Shown here one piece after another: positions 33,893 to 43,243 of a DNA stretch of 57,803 nt (the stretch's first letter is position 1; every line of letters starts with the position of its first letter). Source of the DNA: Nitratireductor sp. ZSWI3 (GTDB taxonomy: Bacteria > Pseudomonadota > Alphaproteobacteria > Rhizobiales > Rhizobiaceae); assembly GCF_024655565.1 (NCBI RefSeq), contig NZ_JANKOF010000023.1, positions 1-57,803 on the forward strand, read 5' to 3'. Under the pieces are notes generated by a model that was not told the DNA's origin, made no database searches, and was given only the letters and a program-made list of their open reading frames with translations. The position numbers were made by a program, and so were the translations under genes.

Positions 33893-36349
33893 ATGATACG
33901 TCTGATCGGGTATTTCTTTGGCGTCGGCATCGTGCTTGCGCTGCTGGTTGCGGCGGGCGTTGCCATCTATGTCGGTGATCTGACGAAGGATCTGCCCGAC
34001 TATGAGGTTTTGGCGAAATACGAGCCGCCGGTGACGACGCGCATTCATGCCACCGACGGCGCGCTGATGGCCGAGTTCGCCCGCGAGCGGCGCCTTTACC
34101 TGCCGATCCAGGCGATTCCCGACCGCGTCAAGGCTGCGTTCCTCTCGGCAGAAGACAAGAATTTCTACACCCATCCCGGTGTCGACGTGACCGGCCTGAT
34201 GCGCGCCGTGCTCACCAACATGCGCAATTTCGGATCCGGCCGCCGGCCCGTCGGCGCCTCGACGATCACGCAGCAGGTGGCGAAGAACTTCCTGCTCAGT
34301 TCCGACCAGACCATGCAGCGCAAGATCAAGGAGATGGTGCTCGCCTTCCGCATCGAGCAGGCCTATTCCAAGGATCGCATCCTCGAGCTTTATCTCAACG
34401 AGATCTTTTTCGGCCTCGGCGCCTACGGTATCGCCGGCGCGGCGCTCACCTACTACGACAAGTCGGTGAACGAACTGACACTGGCCGAGTCCGCCTATCT
34501 TGCGTCGTTGCCGAAGGGGCCGTCCAACTATCATCCCTTCCGCAACACGCAGCGCGCCATCGAGCGCCGCAACTGGGTGATCGACCAGATGGTCGCCAAC
34601 GGCTATGCGACGGAGGACGAGGGCGAAAAGGCAAAGGCCACGGGTCTCGAGGTCAAGCCGCGCCGGCGCGGGAGCTATCTGTTCGCCGGCGAATATTTCA
34701 CCGAGGAGGTGCGGCGCGACATCATCTCGCGTTACGGCGAGGACGCACTCTACGAAGGCGGCCTGTCGGTCCGCACGACGCTCGATCCGAAGCTGCAGCT
34801 TTATGCGCGCACGGCGCTGCAGAACGGTCTGCTGCGCTACGACACGCTGCGCGGTTTCCGCGGTCCCGTCACGACGATCGACGTGTCGGGGGACTGGGGC
34901 GTGCCGCTTGGCGAGGTCGAGGCCCTGAGCGACGTTCCTGAATGGCAACTGGCCGTGGTTCTGGGAACGGAAGACGGCAGCATCTCCATCGGATTGCGCC
35001 CCGACCGCGACGTCTCGGGAGAGCTTTCCAAGACCCGGCAGACGGGAATCATCGCCGCCGAGGACATGCGCTGGGCGATGCGCCACGTGGTGGACGGCAA
35101 GCGCCTCAAGGCGAACGCGCCAGAGGAGGTGCTGAAGCCGGGCGACGTCGTGTTCGTCGAGAAGAAGGCGGATACGGAACGCTCGTGGACCTTGCGCCAG
35201 GTTCCCGAGATCGGCGGCGCGCTGGTTGCCATGGATCCGCATACCGGCCGTGTGCTGGCCATGGTCGGCGGGTTCTCCTATGCCGAATCGCAGTTCAATC
35301 GCGCCACGCAGGCCTATCGCCAGCCCGGTTCCTCGTTCAAGCCCATCGTTTATGCGGCCGCGCTCGACAATGGATACACGCCGGCCTCGGTGGTTCTTGA
35401 TGCGCCGATCTCTATCCAGGTCGGCAACGACGTGTGGGAGCCGAAGAACTACGGCGGAAAGTTCGCGGGACCGTCGACCTTGCGCGCCGGCATCGAGCGT
35501 TCCAGGAACCTCATGACCGTGCGCCTCGCCAAGGACATGGGCATGAACGTCGTTGCAGAATATGCCGAGCATTTCGGCATCTACGACAAGATGTTGCCCG
35601 TGCTTGCCATGTCGTTGGGCTCCGGCGAGACGACGGTGATGCGTATGGTATCGGCTTATGCGGTGATGGCGAATGGCGGCAAGCAGATCACCCCGTCGTT
35701 GATCGACCGCATCCAGGACCGCTACGGCAAGACCGTCTACAAGCACGACCGGCGCGAGTGCGACGCCTGTGTCGCCAGCGAATGGGAAGGGCAGGGCGAA
35801 CCCGAGGTGATCAATGATCGCGAGCAGGTGCTCGATCCCATGACGGCCTACCAGATCACCTCCATGATGCAGGGCGTGGTGCAGCGCGGCACGGCAGTGA
35901 CGATCTCCGAGCTGGGCCGGCCGATCGCCGGCAAGACCGGCACCACCAACGACGAGAAGGACGCCTGGTTCATCGGCTACACGCCGGACATCGTGGTCGG
36001 CGTCTTCATGGGATACGACACGCCGCGCCCCATGGGCCACGGCTCGACGGGCGGTGGCCTGGCTGCCCCGATCTTCAAGGAGTTCATGGCCAACGCGCTG
36101 AAGGACATGCGCCCGGTCGACTTCCAGGTTCCCGAGGGAATGAAGATCATCCCGATCGACCGCAAGACGGGCATGCAGGCCAGTGCCGGCCAGCCCGGCG
36201 TGATCATGGAGGCGTTCAAGCCGGGCACCGGCCCTGCCGACAGCTATTGGGTGATCGGTATGGAAGATCTGGAGAACGCCGGCGGCCCCCGCGCGATCTC
36301 GCCGCAGGCCAACCGCGCCGTCAATTCGGGTGCCGGCGGGCTCTACTGA
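33893..36349 (+). CDS. mrcA: Penicillin-binding protein 1A (bifunctional transglycosylase/transpeptidase)
   Basis: Protein of 818 aa. A membrane anchor (about 4-26) precedes the GT51 transglycosylase with Glu87 in FLSAEDKNFYTHPGVD, then GASTITQQVAKNF and RKIKEMVLAF. A mid OB-like domain follows (about 270-410). The transpeptidase has Ser near 481 in QPGSSFKPIVYAAA (SxxK), a SRN motif in ERSRNLMTVRL, and KTG near 681 in IAGKTGTTNDEKDAWF. It polymerises and cross-links peptidoglycan on the periplasmic side. GGAGCGGGC precedes the ATG. Gene order amiC-mrcA-prfB is conserved in Hyphomicrobiales (from memory). Symbol mrcA/ponA. Confidence 0.95.
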   Translation: MIRLIGYFFGVGIVLALLVAAGVAIYVGDLTKDLPDYEVLAKYEPPVTTRIHATDGALMAEFARERRLYLPIQAIPDRVKAAFLSAEDKNFYTHPGVDVTGLMRAVLTNMRNFGSGRRPVGASTITQQVAKNFLLSSDQTMQRKIKEMVLAFRIEQAYSKDRILELYLNEIFFGLGAYGIAGAALTYYDKSVNELTLAESAYLASLPKGPSNYHPFRNTQRAIERRNWVIDQMVANGYATEDEGEKAKATGLEVKPRRRGSYLFAGEYFTEEVRRDIISRYGEDALYEGGLSVRTTLDPKLQLYARTALQNGLLRYDTLRGFRGPVTTIDVSGDWGVPLGEVEALSDVPEWQLAVVLGTEDGSISIGLRPDRDVSGELSKTRQTGIIAAEDMRWAMRHVVDGKRLKANAPEEVLKPGDVVFVEKKADTERSWTLRQVPEIGGALVAMDPHTGRVLAMVGGFSYAESQFNRATQAYRQPGSSFKPIVYAAALDNGYTPASVVLDAPISIQVGNDVWEPKNYGGKFAGPSTLRAGIERSRNLMTVRLAKDMGMNVVAEYAEHFGIYDKMLPVLAMSLGSGETTVMRMVSAYAVMANGGKQITPSLIDRIQDRYGKTVYKHDRRECDACVASEWEGQGEPEVINDREQVLDPMTAYQITSMMQGVVQRGTAVTISELGRPIAGKTGTTNDEKDAWFIGYTPDIVVGVFMGYDTPRPMGHGSTGGGLAAPIFKEFMANALKDMRPVDFQVPEGMKIIPIDRKTGMQASAGQPGVIMEAFKPGTGPADSYWVIGMEDLENAGGPRAISPQANRAVNSGAGGLY

Positions 36350-36463
36350 TCGTGTAACGACGGGGGCATGCCCGCTTTACACGGGCCGGCATGCTCCCTA
36401 TGTTCCGGGCCGATTCATAGGCTGACCCACAGCAATCCTTTCAATCCGAGGTGTCTATCTGCC

Positions 36464-37595
36464 ATGCGTGCGGAAACCGAAAATCTTGTCGACGAAATCA
36501 AGCAGGCCATAAGCCTGCTGAGGAGGCATCTTTGACTGGGATGAAGCGGTAAAGCGGCTCGACTACCTCAACGCACGCGCCGAGGAAGCGGATCTGTGGA
36601 ACGATCCGCAGGAGGCGCAGAAGCTCATGCGCGAACGGCAGATGCTGGAGGACGGCATCACCGGGGTTCGCGCGCTCACCCAGGGGCTCGAGGACAATAT
36701 CGGCCTCATAGAGCTGGGCGAGGAGGAAGGCGACGAAGGGGTCGTGCGCGAGGCCGAGGCCGCCTTGAAGGCGCTTGGCGAGGAAATCGCGGCGCGCCAG
36801 GTGGAGACGCTGCTGTCCGGCGAAGCCGACGGCAACGACACTTATCTCGAAGTTCATGCGGGCGCCGGCGGCACGGAAAGCCAGGACTGGGCACAGATGC
36901 TCCTGCGCATGTACACGCGCTGGGCGGAGCGCCACGGCATGAAGGTCGATGTGCTGGAAATGCACGACGGCGAGGAGGCGGGCATCAAGTCGGCGACGCT
37001 GCAGATCAAGGGGCGCAACGCCTATGGATGGCTGAAGACGGAATCGGGCGTGCACCGCCTGGTTCGCATCTCGCCCTTCGACAGCAATGCGCGCCGCCAC
37101 ACCTCGTTTGCCAGCGCCTGGGTTTATCCGGTCGTCGATGACACGATCGAGATCGACATTCCAGAGTCCGAGGTGCGCATCGACACCTATCGCGCGTCCG
37201 GCGCCGGCGGCCAGCACGTCAACACGACCGATTCCGCCGTCCGCATCACGCACATCCCCTCGGGCATCGTGGTCCAGTGCCAGAAGGAACGCTCGCAGCA
37301 CAAGAACCGGGCAACCGCCTGGGATATGCTGCGCGCACGCCTCTATGAGGAGGAACTGAAGAAGCGCGAGGATGCGGCCAACGCCACGGAAGCGGCCAAG
37401 ACCGACATCGGCTGGGGCCATCAGATCCGTTCATACGTGCTGCAGCCCTATCAGCTGGTGAAGGACCTGCGCACCGGCGTCGAGAGCACCAGCCCGCAAG
37501 ACGTGCTCGATGGCGAGCTCGACGCCTTCATGGAGGCTTCGCTTTCGCAGCGCGTGCATGGCGCCGACGCCGGCGAGGTTCAAGACCTTACTTGA
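36464..37595 (+). CDS. prfB: Peptide chain release factor 2 with programmed +1 frameshift
   Basis: The gene starts at ATG 36464 in a zero frame that ends at an in-frame TGA (36533-36535) after codon 23 (CTT, 36530-36532). Translation must slip +1 at CTT-TGA-C and resume with GAC at 36534, continuing to 37595 for 376 aa in total, the usual RF2 size. AGGAGG (36521-36526) lies three bases before the CTT, the spacing of the E. coli prfB frameshift signal. The main part shows the anticodon-like SPF ([11 protein letters not shown]) and the catalytic GGQ ([12 protein letters not shown]). RF2 releases at UGA and UAA, so low RF2 favours the shift: autoregulation. Downstream is a convergent M23 peptidase. 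Confidence 0.95.
36521..36536 (+). promoter_or_regulatory. prfB programmed frameshift signal
   Basis: AGGAGG-CAT-CTT-TGA-C: internal Shine-Dalgarno, slippery CTT, in-frame TGA followed by C. It controls RF2 synthesis by RF2 level. This matches the conserved bacterial signal. Confidence 0.93.
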
Positions 37596-37600
37596 TGTTT

Positions 37601-37628
37601 CGGCGCCGGATGGGAACACCCGGCGCCG
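37601..37628. terminator. GC hairpin between convergent prfB and M23 genes
   Basis: CGGCGCCGG (37601-37609) pairs with CCGGCGCCG (37620-37628). It sits in a 72-base gap between convergent genes. No T-run follows on either strand, so terminator function is only possible. Confidence 0.45.
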
Positions 37629-37667
37629 GGATACTGGGATGAAACGCGGAATCCGGCGGCCGGCGGC

Positions 37668-38975
37668 TCAGCGGCTCGCCTTCATGTAGCCGGCGATCCT
37701 TCGCCCGGCGGAGAGGAAGCGCGACGGGTTGACGGCCGTCCCCGAATTGCGGACCTCGTAATGCAGATGCGGCCCGGTGGAGCGCCCGGTCGAGCCGACC
37801 TTGCCGACCACCGTTCCCGCCGAAACCGCCTGTCCTTCACGGACCAGAATCCTGCTCATATGCGCGTAGCGGCTGGTCAGGCCGTCGCCATGGTCGATTT
37901 CGACCATGCGCCCGTAGCCGCCGTTCCAGCCGGCCTTGATGACGGTCCCGGCTCCGGTTGCATGAACCGCGGTTCCGCGCTGGGCGCGGAAATCGACCCC
38001 GGTGTGATGCGCCGGACGACCCAGGAAGGGGTCGCGCCGCGTGCCGAAGGTGCTCGATACGCGGGCGCCGGGGGCCGGGTTTGCCAGAGGCAGGGCGCCC
38101 GCCTTGCGCTTGACCGTATTGAGCTTCGACAGGGCATCGTCGAGCTCGCGGACTTGGTCCTCGAACATGTCGCTGCCTGGATCCGCCGCCACCAGCAGCG
38201 GGCCGCCTATATCCTGCTCCCCGTAATTCTCGTCGATGGCGATGCCGGTCTCTTCGAGGGCGTCGGCGATCGCGCTTGCGGTCCTGTAGGCGTCTTCGGC
38301 GAGCGTCTTCACATTGTTCATCTGCTCGGCTTCGATCGACGCCAGCGCCTTGTTCAGTTGAACGAACAGCCTGTCGGTCCTGTCTGCCTGAGACAGGCTC
38401 GCGACTTCGCCCGACACGCCCTCGCGCAGGGGCCAGCGCACCGTGTCCGCCGGAACGGGAGCGAAGGCCGATGCGATGGTGCTCCCGGTTGCCGTCCTGT
38501 CGATCTCGGAAGAAGCATCGGCCTTCACGTCGGGGCGCGGCGTGGGCAGCGGCTTGCCGCTCTCAGCGCTCTCGCCGCCGTGGCGATCGAGGATCGGCCC
38601 GAGGCGGCTGCGCCGCTCGGTGAGCGCATCTTGCCGCGCGATCAGTTCACCGACCTTTTCCTGCATGAACTGCTGGTCGAGGATCTGCCGGCTGGTGACC
38701 CGGTCGAGCTGGGCCCGCAAGGCCGAAATGCGGTCCTCGTAGGCCTGCTGCACGCGCGCCTGCCGCGCCACGCTCGCTCCGATGAGATCGTCGCGCAGGA
38801 CCAGGTATGTGGTGGCGAGAAGGTAGCCGGTCACCAGACAGGCAAGCGCCGCGCCGGCAAGAGCCACACCCCACGGCCGCACGGTGAAATGCCGTATCGA
38901 GTCGCCGCGCGCTATGATGACCGTATGAGGCTCTTTTCGTGTTCCGAAAACCGCGGATTGCTGTGGCTGCTGCAC
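37668..38975 (-). CDS. M23 family metallopeptidase (LysM-less, coiled-coil envelope protein)
   Basis: Protein of 435 aa. The cytosolic N-terminus (about 1-34) leads to one membrane helix (about 35-60, WGVALAGAALACLVTGYLLATTYLVL). A coiled-coil (about 70-125, EDRISALRAQLDRVTSRQ) and a long linker follow, then the M23 endopeptidase domain (about 300-420) with FGTRRDPFLGRPAHHTGVDF and GRSTGPHLHYEVRNSG. H-x3-D (HTGVD) and H-x-H (HLH) are both present, so it is likely an active D,D-endopeptidase rather than an inactive amidase activator. It acts in the periplasm. Start ATG 38975; GTTAACA near 39030 is a lone half-site. The promoter region to bcp holds an inverted repeat. Confidence 0.88.
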   Translation of the reverse strand: MQQPQQSAVFGTRKEPHTVIIARGDSIRHFTVRPWGVALAGAALACLVTGYLLATTYLVLRDDLIGASVARQARVQQAYEDRISALRAQLDRVTSRQILDQQFMQEKVGELIARQDALTERRSRLGPILDRHGGESAESGKPLPTPRPDVKADASSEIDRTATGSTIASAFAPVPADTVRWPLREGVSGEVASLSQADRTDRLFVQLNKALASIEAEQMNNVKTLAEDAYRTASAIADALEETGIAIDENYGEQDIGGPLLVAADPGSDMFEDQVRELDDALSKLNTVKRKAGALPLANPAPGARVSSTFGTRRDPFLGRPAHHTGVDFRAQRGTAVHATGAGTVIKAGWNGGYGRMVEIDHGDGLTSRYAHMSRILVREGQAVSAGTVVGKVGSTGRSTGPHLHYEVRNSGTAVNPSRFLSAGRRIAGYMKASR

Positions 38976-39099
38976 GAGATCGAACTTCCAGACAATAGAG
39001 AGAAGGTCGATTTCGATTACACTTGATTAGGGTTAACAAAGCCCTTCGCAGCATAATCGTTCTGCCCGAACCGGCAGCCTGCGCGCCTTGTACCGCCAG

Positions 39100-39144
39100 T
39101 GGTCTGACCGAGACAGATAGTATCCGTCTGTCTCGATAAGTCAG
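39100..39144. repeat. Long imperfect inverted repeat between bcp and the M23 gene
   Basis: CGAGACAGA (39109-39117), loop TAGTATCCG, TCTGTCTCG (39127-39135), extended outward by GGTCTGAC / GTCAGTCC with one mismatch. It lies in the gap between the bcp stop (39163) and the M23 start (38975). No T-run. Possibly a processing or termination hairpin. Confidence 0.6.
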
Positions 39145-39162
39145 TCCACAAACCATTATGGG

Positions 39163-39642
39163 TCAGCCTTTTTCGGCGAGGGTTTTCACGGCCTTGAGGA
39201 CCGCATCGGCGTGACCCGGCACCTTCACCTTGCGCCAGGCCTCCGCGATCCTGCCCTGCTTGTCGATGAGGAAGGTGGAGCGTTCCACGCCCATGTATTT
39301 GCGGCCATACATGCTCTTCTCGACCCACACGCCGTAGGCCTGCAGGGCTTCCTTCTCCTGGTCCGAGGCAAGGGCGACGCTAAGCTCATGCTTGGTCTTG
39401 AACTTGTCGTGGCTCTTGGGGCTGTCCGGCGACAGGCCGACGATCACGGCACCCGCCTTGTCGAACTCGGGCTTCAGCGCCGAAAAGTCGACCGCTTCGG
39501 CCGTGCAGCCGCTCGTATCATCCTTGGGGTAACAGAAAAGTACGACGATCTTGCCGCGAAAGTCGGATAGTTTGATGTTTCCGCCGCCATCGCTCGGCAG
39601 GGAAAAGTCAGGCGCTTCGCTTCCTTTGACGGGTTCGGTCAT
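39163..39642 (-). CDS. bcp: Peroxiredoxin (Bcp type, 1-Cys)
   Basis: Protein of 159 aa. It reduces hydroperoxides. Seen: APDFSLPSDGG, then VVLFCYPKDDTSGCTAEAVDF, with the peroxidatic Cys46. The position five residues on, where E. coli Bcp has its resolving Cys, is Val51, so this is the one-Cys or atypical subtype. Ser/Arg in GVERSTFLIDKQGRI completes the active-site pocket. AGGGGAAAG lies before ATG 39642. A further 39 upstream codons are open but not family-like. It is divergent from the DUF3971 giant gene. Confidence 0.92.
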   Translation of the reverse strand: MTEPVKGSEAPDFSLPSDGGGNIKLSDFRGKIVVLFCYPKDDTSGCTAEAVDFSALKPEFDKAGAVIVGLSPDSPKSHDKFKTKHELSVALASDQEKEALQAYGVWVEKSMYGRKYMGVERSTFLIDKQGRIAEAWRKVKVPGHADAVLKAVKTLAEKG

Positions 39643-39737
39643 TTTCTTTCCCCTGTTTGTGGATAGGCGATTGGACGCAGAGATATAATGGTGGGAGTGG
39701 ATTCGTCCATGGCTCGCGTGCATTAACGGAATTGGGT

Positions 39738-42700
39738 GTGGATCAAAACGGCGCATCACACAGAAAGGTCAGGTTCAGGCGCGGAGACATAGCGGCTCTC
39801 GAAAAATTCCCGTCGTCCCGAGGGTGCGTCCGCAATGCGCTGCGGCGGTCCCTTTTCGTGCGTTGGTGCCGTCGGTCGCTCTCCATCGTCGTGGGCATCG
39901 GCCTTCTTCTTGCCGCACTGATCCTCGCGGTTCAGTTCGTCGGGGTGGGGGCGATCGGACAGGAGCGGTTGCAGGCCGCGGCGCAGAAGGCGCTCACGTC
40001 ATTTGCGGGGTTTGCGGTCAAGGCCGACATGGAAGAGCTGCGCCTCGTTCTGAGCGACCGCAGCCTCGTCGCGCTGGAAGTCAGGAAGCTCGATCTCGAC
40101 AGGGCGGAAACGGGCGACACGCTGATCGAGGCGGATGCCTTGCGCTTCGGTTTCAAGCTTTGGCCGCTGCTGAGCGGACGGATCGAGGTCGGCAGCGTGG
40201 AGATCGAGGGCGCACGCATCGATCTGGCGCGTCTTTCCAATCGATCCGAAACCTCCCCGGACGATCCTTTCTGGGCCCGGCCGGTCGAGCCCGGCATGCT
40301 GCCGCAGCATGTCTTCAGCGGTCTGCGGCGCGCCTATGCCGCGGCGGAGCGGGCCGGCACACGCTACATCACGCTGCGCGACGTCGAACTGGTCGCGGCC
40401 GACAATCCGACGCGGCGGGCGACCGTCGATCTGCGCGCTTCGGTTGCGCCGGCCGGAAAGCTGGATTTCGACGGCACGGTGCATGTCGGCGGACGAGCTG
40501 TCGCGGTAACGGGACAGGCTCTGCGCCCGGTCAGGGACGGGCCGATACGGTCGCTTTCGGTTGCCCTGGAATTGCCGCGCGCCGGTTTTCTCGATGCGGC
40601 GATCGGCGGACGCGACGATGGGGCCGAGCGCGGCCAGAAGCTCGGTGCTCTGAGGCTGTCGCTGGAAGGCGCCGAAACGGAAGCCGGCAAGGGAAGCCTG
40701 GCCCTGGATCTGCGTTTCGAAGATGCCGCCATCGGTCTCGGCGAGGACGGCACCCTGTCGGCCACCGGAAACCTGAGCGCCAAAGTCGACGATGCGGCCG
40801 ATGCGATCACGATCAGCCGGGCAAATCTGTCGGTGGGCAGGTCGCTCTTTAATTTCGTCGGCAGCCTGGGGCTGCAGGACCGCGACGGCGAGGGCCCGCC
40901 GATCTACAGCTTTGATCTGATGAGCCGCAGATCGATCGTGGCGGCCGCCGATTCACCGGAAGCGGACGTTTCTTTTGCCGCCCGCGTGACGGGGCGCATC
41001 GAGCCGGCCGGCGGCCGCATCGTCGGGGATGCGGTCCGCATCGTCACCGCGGCCGGACAGGTGTCGGCAAGCGCGGCGGTCACACTCGAGGCGGGCAAGT
41101 CTCCCGGCCTGTCCCTTGCCGTCTATGCGAGCGATCTGCCGACCAATGAAGTCAAGCAGTTCTGGCCATGGTTTGCCGCACCTGGTGCTCGCAACTGGGT
41201 GCTTTCCAACCTGTTCGGCGGACGGGTCACGGAGGGCAACCTGCGTTTGCGCGTGCCGCCGGGGCGCCTTGGCAACGGCCAGCCGCTGGACAACGACGAG
41301 GTCAGTGGCGAGTTCCGGGTCGCCAATGCCCGCTTCGACATTGCCGGTCACATCCCGCCGGTCAGGGACGGCATCGGCATGGTCAAGTTCCAGGGGGCCG
41401 ACGTCGACGTCTTCATCGATTCGGGCACCGTCTACATGCCGAGCGGACGGACGGTCGCCGCCAGCCAGGGAACGCTGAAGATCCGCAACGCTCACATCCG
41501 TCCGCGAATAGGCAAGCTGGAGATCGACGTGGCCGGCGAGGCGCCGGCGGTCGTGGAACTCGCGTCCTACGAGCCGATCGACGTGTCGAGCGTCATCGGC
41601 CTGAAGCCGAAGGAGGTGAGCGGCGACGTCAAGGCGCATGTCGCGGCGGATATCCCTTTGAGCAACGGGATCCCGCGTGACATGCTGCGCTGGCGCGTCG
41701 CGCTCGACTACGAGAACCTCTCCTTGTCGAAGCCTTTCGACGGACAGACGATCACCGATGCAAAGGGCGTGGCCGTCATCGAGCCCGAAAAGGCGGACAT
41801 CTCCGCTTCGGCCAAGCTGAACGGTGTGCCGGCCAAACTCGACCTCGTCGAGCCTCTTGGCCAGAACAAGGCGCAAAAGCGCCGCAACGTCACCCTGACC
41901 CTCGACGACAAGGCGCGGCGCAGGATCCTGCCGGGCCTCGACGACATCGTGGCCGGGACGAGCGAGGTCAGATACGAGGAGCTCGAAAACGGACTGAGGA
42001 AGATCAGCGTCAAGCTCGACGCGGCAGAGCTCATGCTGCCCTGGATGAACTGGCGCAAGGGCACGGGCATCCCGGCATCGGCTTCGTTCGTGATGGAGCA
42101 GAAGGAGAACGAGATCGCTCTGCGCGATTTCAATCTCGAGGGCCAGACGTTTGCCGCCAGCGGCCGCCTGACGATCGCCAATGGCGAGCTTGCCTTTGCG
42201 CGCTTCGACGGCGCCCGCCTCAACCGCGGGGACGATTTCACGATCACCATCGAGCGGAAGGCGAAGGCCTATGCAATCTCGATGCGCGGCGCCGCTTTCG
42301 ATGCGCGCTCGGTGATCAAGCAGTATCTGGGCACGCAGGCCGATGCCGGCGATGCCGGAGGAGGCGGTTCGGTCGGCGTCGAGCTGAACGCCAAGCTCAC
42401 CAGGCTGTCCGGCTTCAGCGGAGAGGTGTTGCGCGACGTCTCGCTGACCTATGTCAGCGACGGGCGGAGTTCCGGCCGCCTCGAGACCTCCGCAACCACC
42501 CACAACGGCGGCACCATGACGCTCTCGCGCAACGGCGGGACGATCGGCGCGAACTCGAACGACGCCGGCGCCATCATGCGGTTCCTCGATTTCTATCCGA
42601 ACATGGAGGGCGGGCAGATGCGGGTCGCCCTTCGCGAGAACGGCCGGACCTTGTCGGGATCCGTCGCGGCGCAGGACTTTTTCATCGTCAACGAGCCGCG

Positions 42701-43106
42701 CCTGAGGTCCCTTGTTGCCGCGACGGAGACGGGCGATGACAGCCAGGTGGACGTGAGCCGCGTGCGCTTCGACCGCGGCTACGCCAACATCCACAAGTCC
42801 GGCGGCAGTCTTGAACTGCAGAACGGGGTGTTGCGCGGGCCGCTGATCGGCACGACGTTCCAGGGCCTGCTGTTCGATGAAAACGACAACATTTCCATCA
42901 CCGGTACTTTCATGCCGCTATACGGGCTGAACCGGATTTTTGGCGAGATCCCGCTCTTTGGCGAGATTTTGGGAAATGGCCGCGACCGCGGCCTGATCGG
43001 CATCACCTACCGCCTGATGGGCAAGCTCGACAGCCCTCAGCTCGAGGTGAACCCGATCTCGGCGATCGCCCCGGGCATCTTCCGGCAGATTTTCGAATAT
43101 CGTTAG
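39738..43106 (+). CDS. Large DUF3971/AsmA-like membrane-anchored protein
   Basis: Protein of 1122 aa from a GTG at 39738; no family-like ATG is near, and a TTG at 39732 is an alternative. A basic N-terminus leads to one membrane helix (about 48-66, SIVVGIGLLLAALILAVQF). The remaining 1050 residues are long beta-rich repeats without Cys clusters, as in the YhdP/AsmA-like bridge proteins that move phospholipids between membranes. The DUF3971 part lies roughly in the middle (SLAVYASDLPTNEVKQFWPW), and the C-terminus has the AsmA-like MPLYGLNRIFGEIPLFGEIL. A lipid-transport role is inferred from the superfamily. The stop TAG at 43104 is the first base triplet of repeat E. Divergent from bcp. Confidence 0.85.
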   Translation: MDQNGASHRKVRFRRGDIAALEKFPSSRGCVRNALRRSLFVRWCRRSLSIVVGIGLLLAALILAVQFVGVGAIGQERLQAAAQKALTSFAGFAVKADMEELRLVLSDRSLVALEVRKLDLDRAETGDTLIEADALRFGFKLWPLLSGRIEVGSVEIEGARIDLARLSNRSETSPDDPFWARPVEPGMLPQHVFSGLRRAYAAAERAGTRYITLRDVELVAADNPTRRATVDLRASVAPAGKLDFDGTVHVGGRAVAVTGQALRPVRDGPIRSLSVALELPRAGFLDAAIGGRDDGAERGQKLGALRLSLEGAETEAGKGSLALDLRFEDAAIGLGEDGTLSATGNLSAKVDDAADAITISRANLSVGRSLFNFVGSLGLQDRDGEGPPIYSFDLMSRRSIVAAADSPEADVSFAARVTGRIEPAGGRIVGDAVRIVTAAGQVSASAAVTLEAGKSPGLSLAVYASDLPTNEVKQFWPWFAAPGARNWVLSNLFGGRVTEGNLRLRVPPGRLGNGQPLDNDEVSGEFRVANARFDIAGHIPPVRDGIGMVKFQGADVDVFIDSGTVYMPSGRTVAASQGTLKIRNAHIRPRIGKLEIDVAGEAPAVVELASYEPIDVSSVIGLKPKEVSGDVKAHVAADIPLSNGIPRDMLRWRVALDYENLSLSKPFDGQTITDAKGVAVIEPEKADISASAKLNGVPAKLDLVEPLGQNKAQKRRNVTLTLDDKARRRILPGLDDIVAGTSEVRYEELENGLRKISVKLDAAELMLPWMNWRKGTGIPASASFVMEQKENEIALRDFNLEGQTFAASGRLTIANGELAFARFDGARLNRGDDFTITIERKAKAYAISMRGAAFDARSVIKQYLGTQADAGDAGGGGSVGVELNAKLTRLSGFSGEVLRDVSLTYVSDGRSSGRLETSATTHNGGTMTLSRNGGTIGANSNDAGAIMRFLDFYPNMEGGQMRVALRENGRTLSGSVAAQDFFIVNEPRLRSLVAATETGDDSQVDVSRVRFDRGYANIHKSGGSLELQNGVLRGPLIGTTFQGLLFDENDNISITGTFMPLYGLNRIFGEIPLFGEILGNGRDRGLIGITYRLMGKLDSPQLEVNPISAIAPGIFRQIFEYR

Positions 43107-43208
43107 AGCGGTTCATAGTTTCATGGAAACGCTGGCGCGCTCTATCTCATTGTTTTTCCGCATTTATGCGAACGTCAGGTGATTCCACCTGACTGCAAAA
43201 TGCTATAG
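43104..43208. repeat. Palindromic intergenic repeat, copy E (full length)
   Basis: TAGAGCGGTTCATAGTTTC-atg-GAAACGCTGGCGCGCTCTATCTCATTG, then CCGCA-TTTA-TGCG, GTCAGGTG-ATTC-CACCTGAC and TGCAAAATGCTATAG. It occupies the gap between the convergent DUF3971 gene and tyrS, and its first three bases are the DUF3971 stop codon. Confidence 0.85.
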
Positions 43209-43243
43209 GCACGGCCCGGACAATCAGCGCCCGGGCTGGAGCC

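Noticed and set aside
33419-36040. Minus-strand open frame of 873 codons opposite mrcA
   Set aside because: It is the complement shadow of a clear PBP1a gene in GC-rich DNA: Arg/His/Gly/Asp-heavy text with no domain, and no ribosome site.
39022-39040. CtrA box before the M23 gene
   Set aside because: Only one TTAAC half-site; the second half has spacing six and a mismatch.
40953-42794. Minus-strand open frame of 613 codons opposite the DUF3971 gene
   Set aside because: Shadow of a long beta-rich protein gene; no family features.
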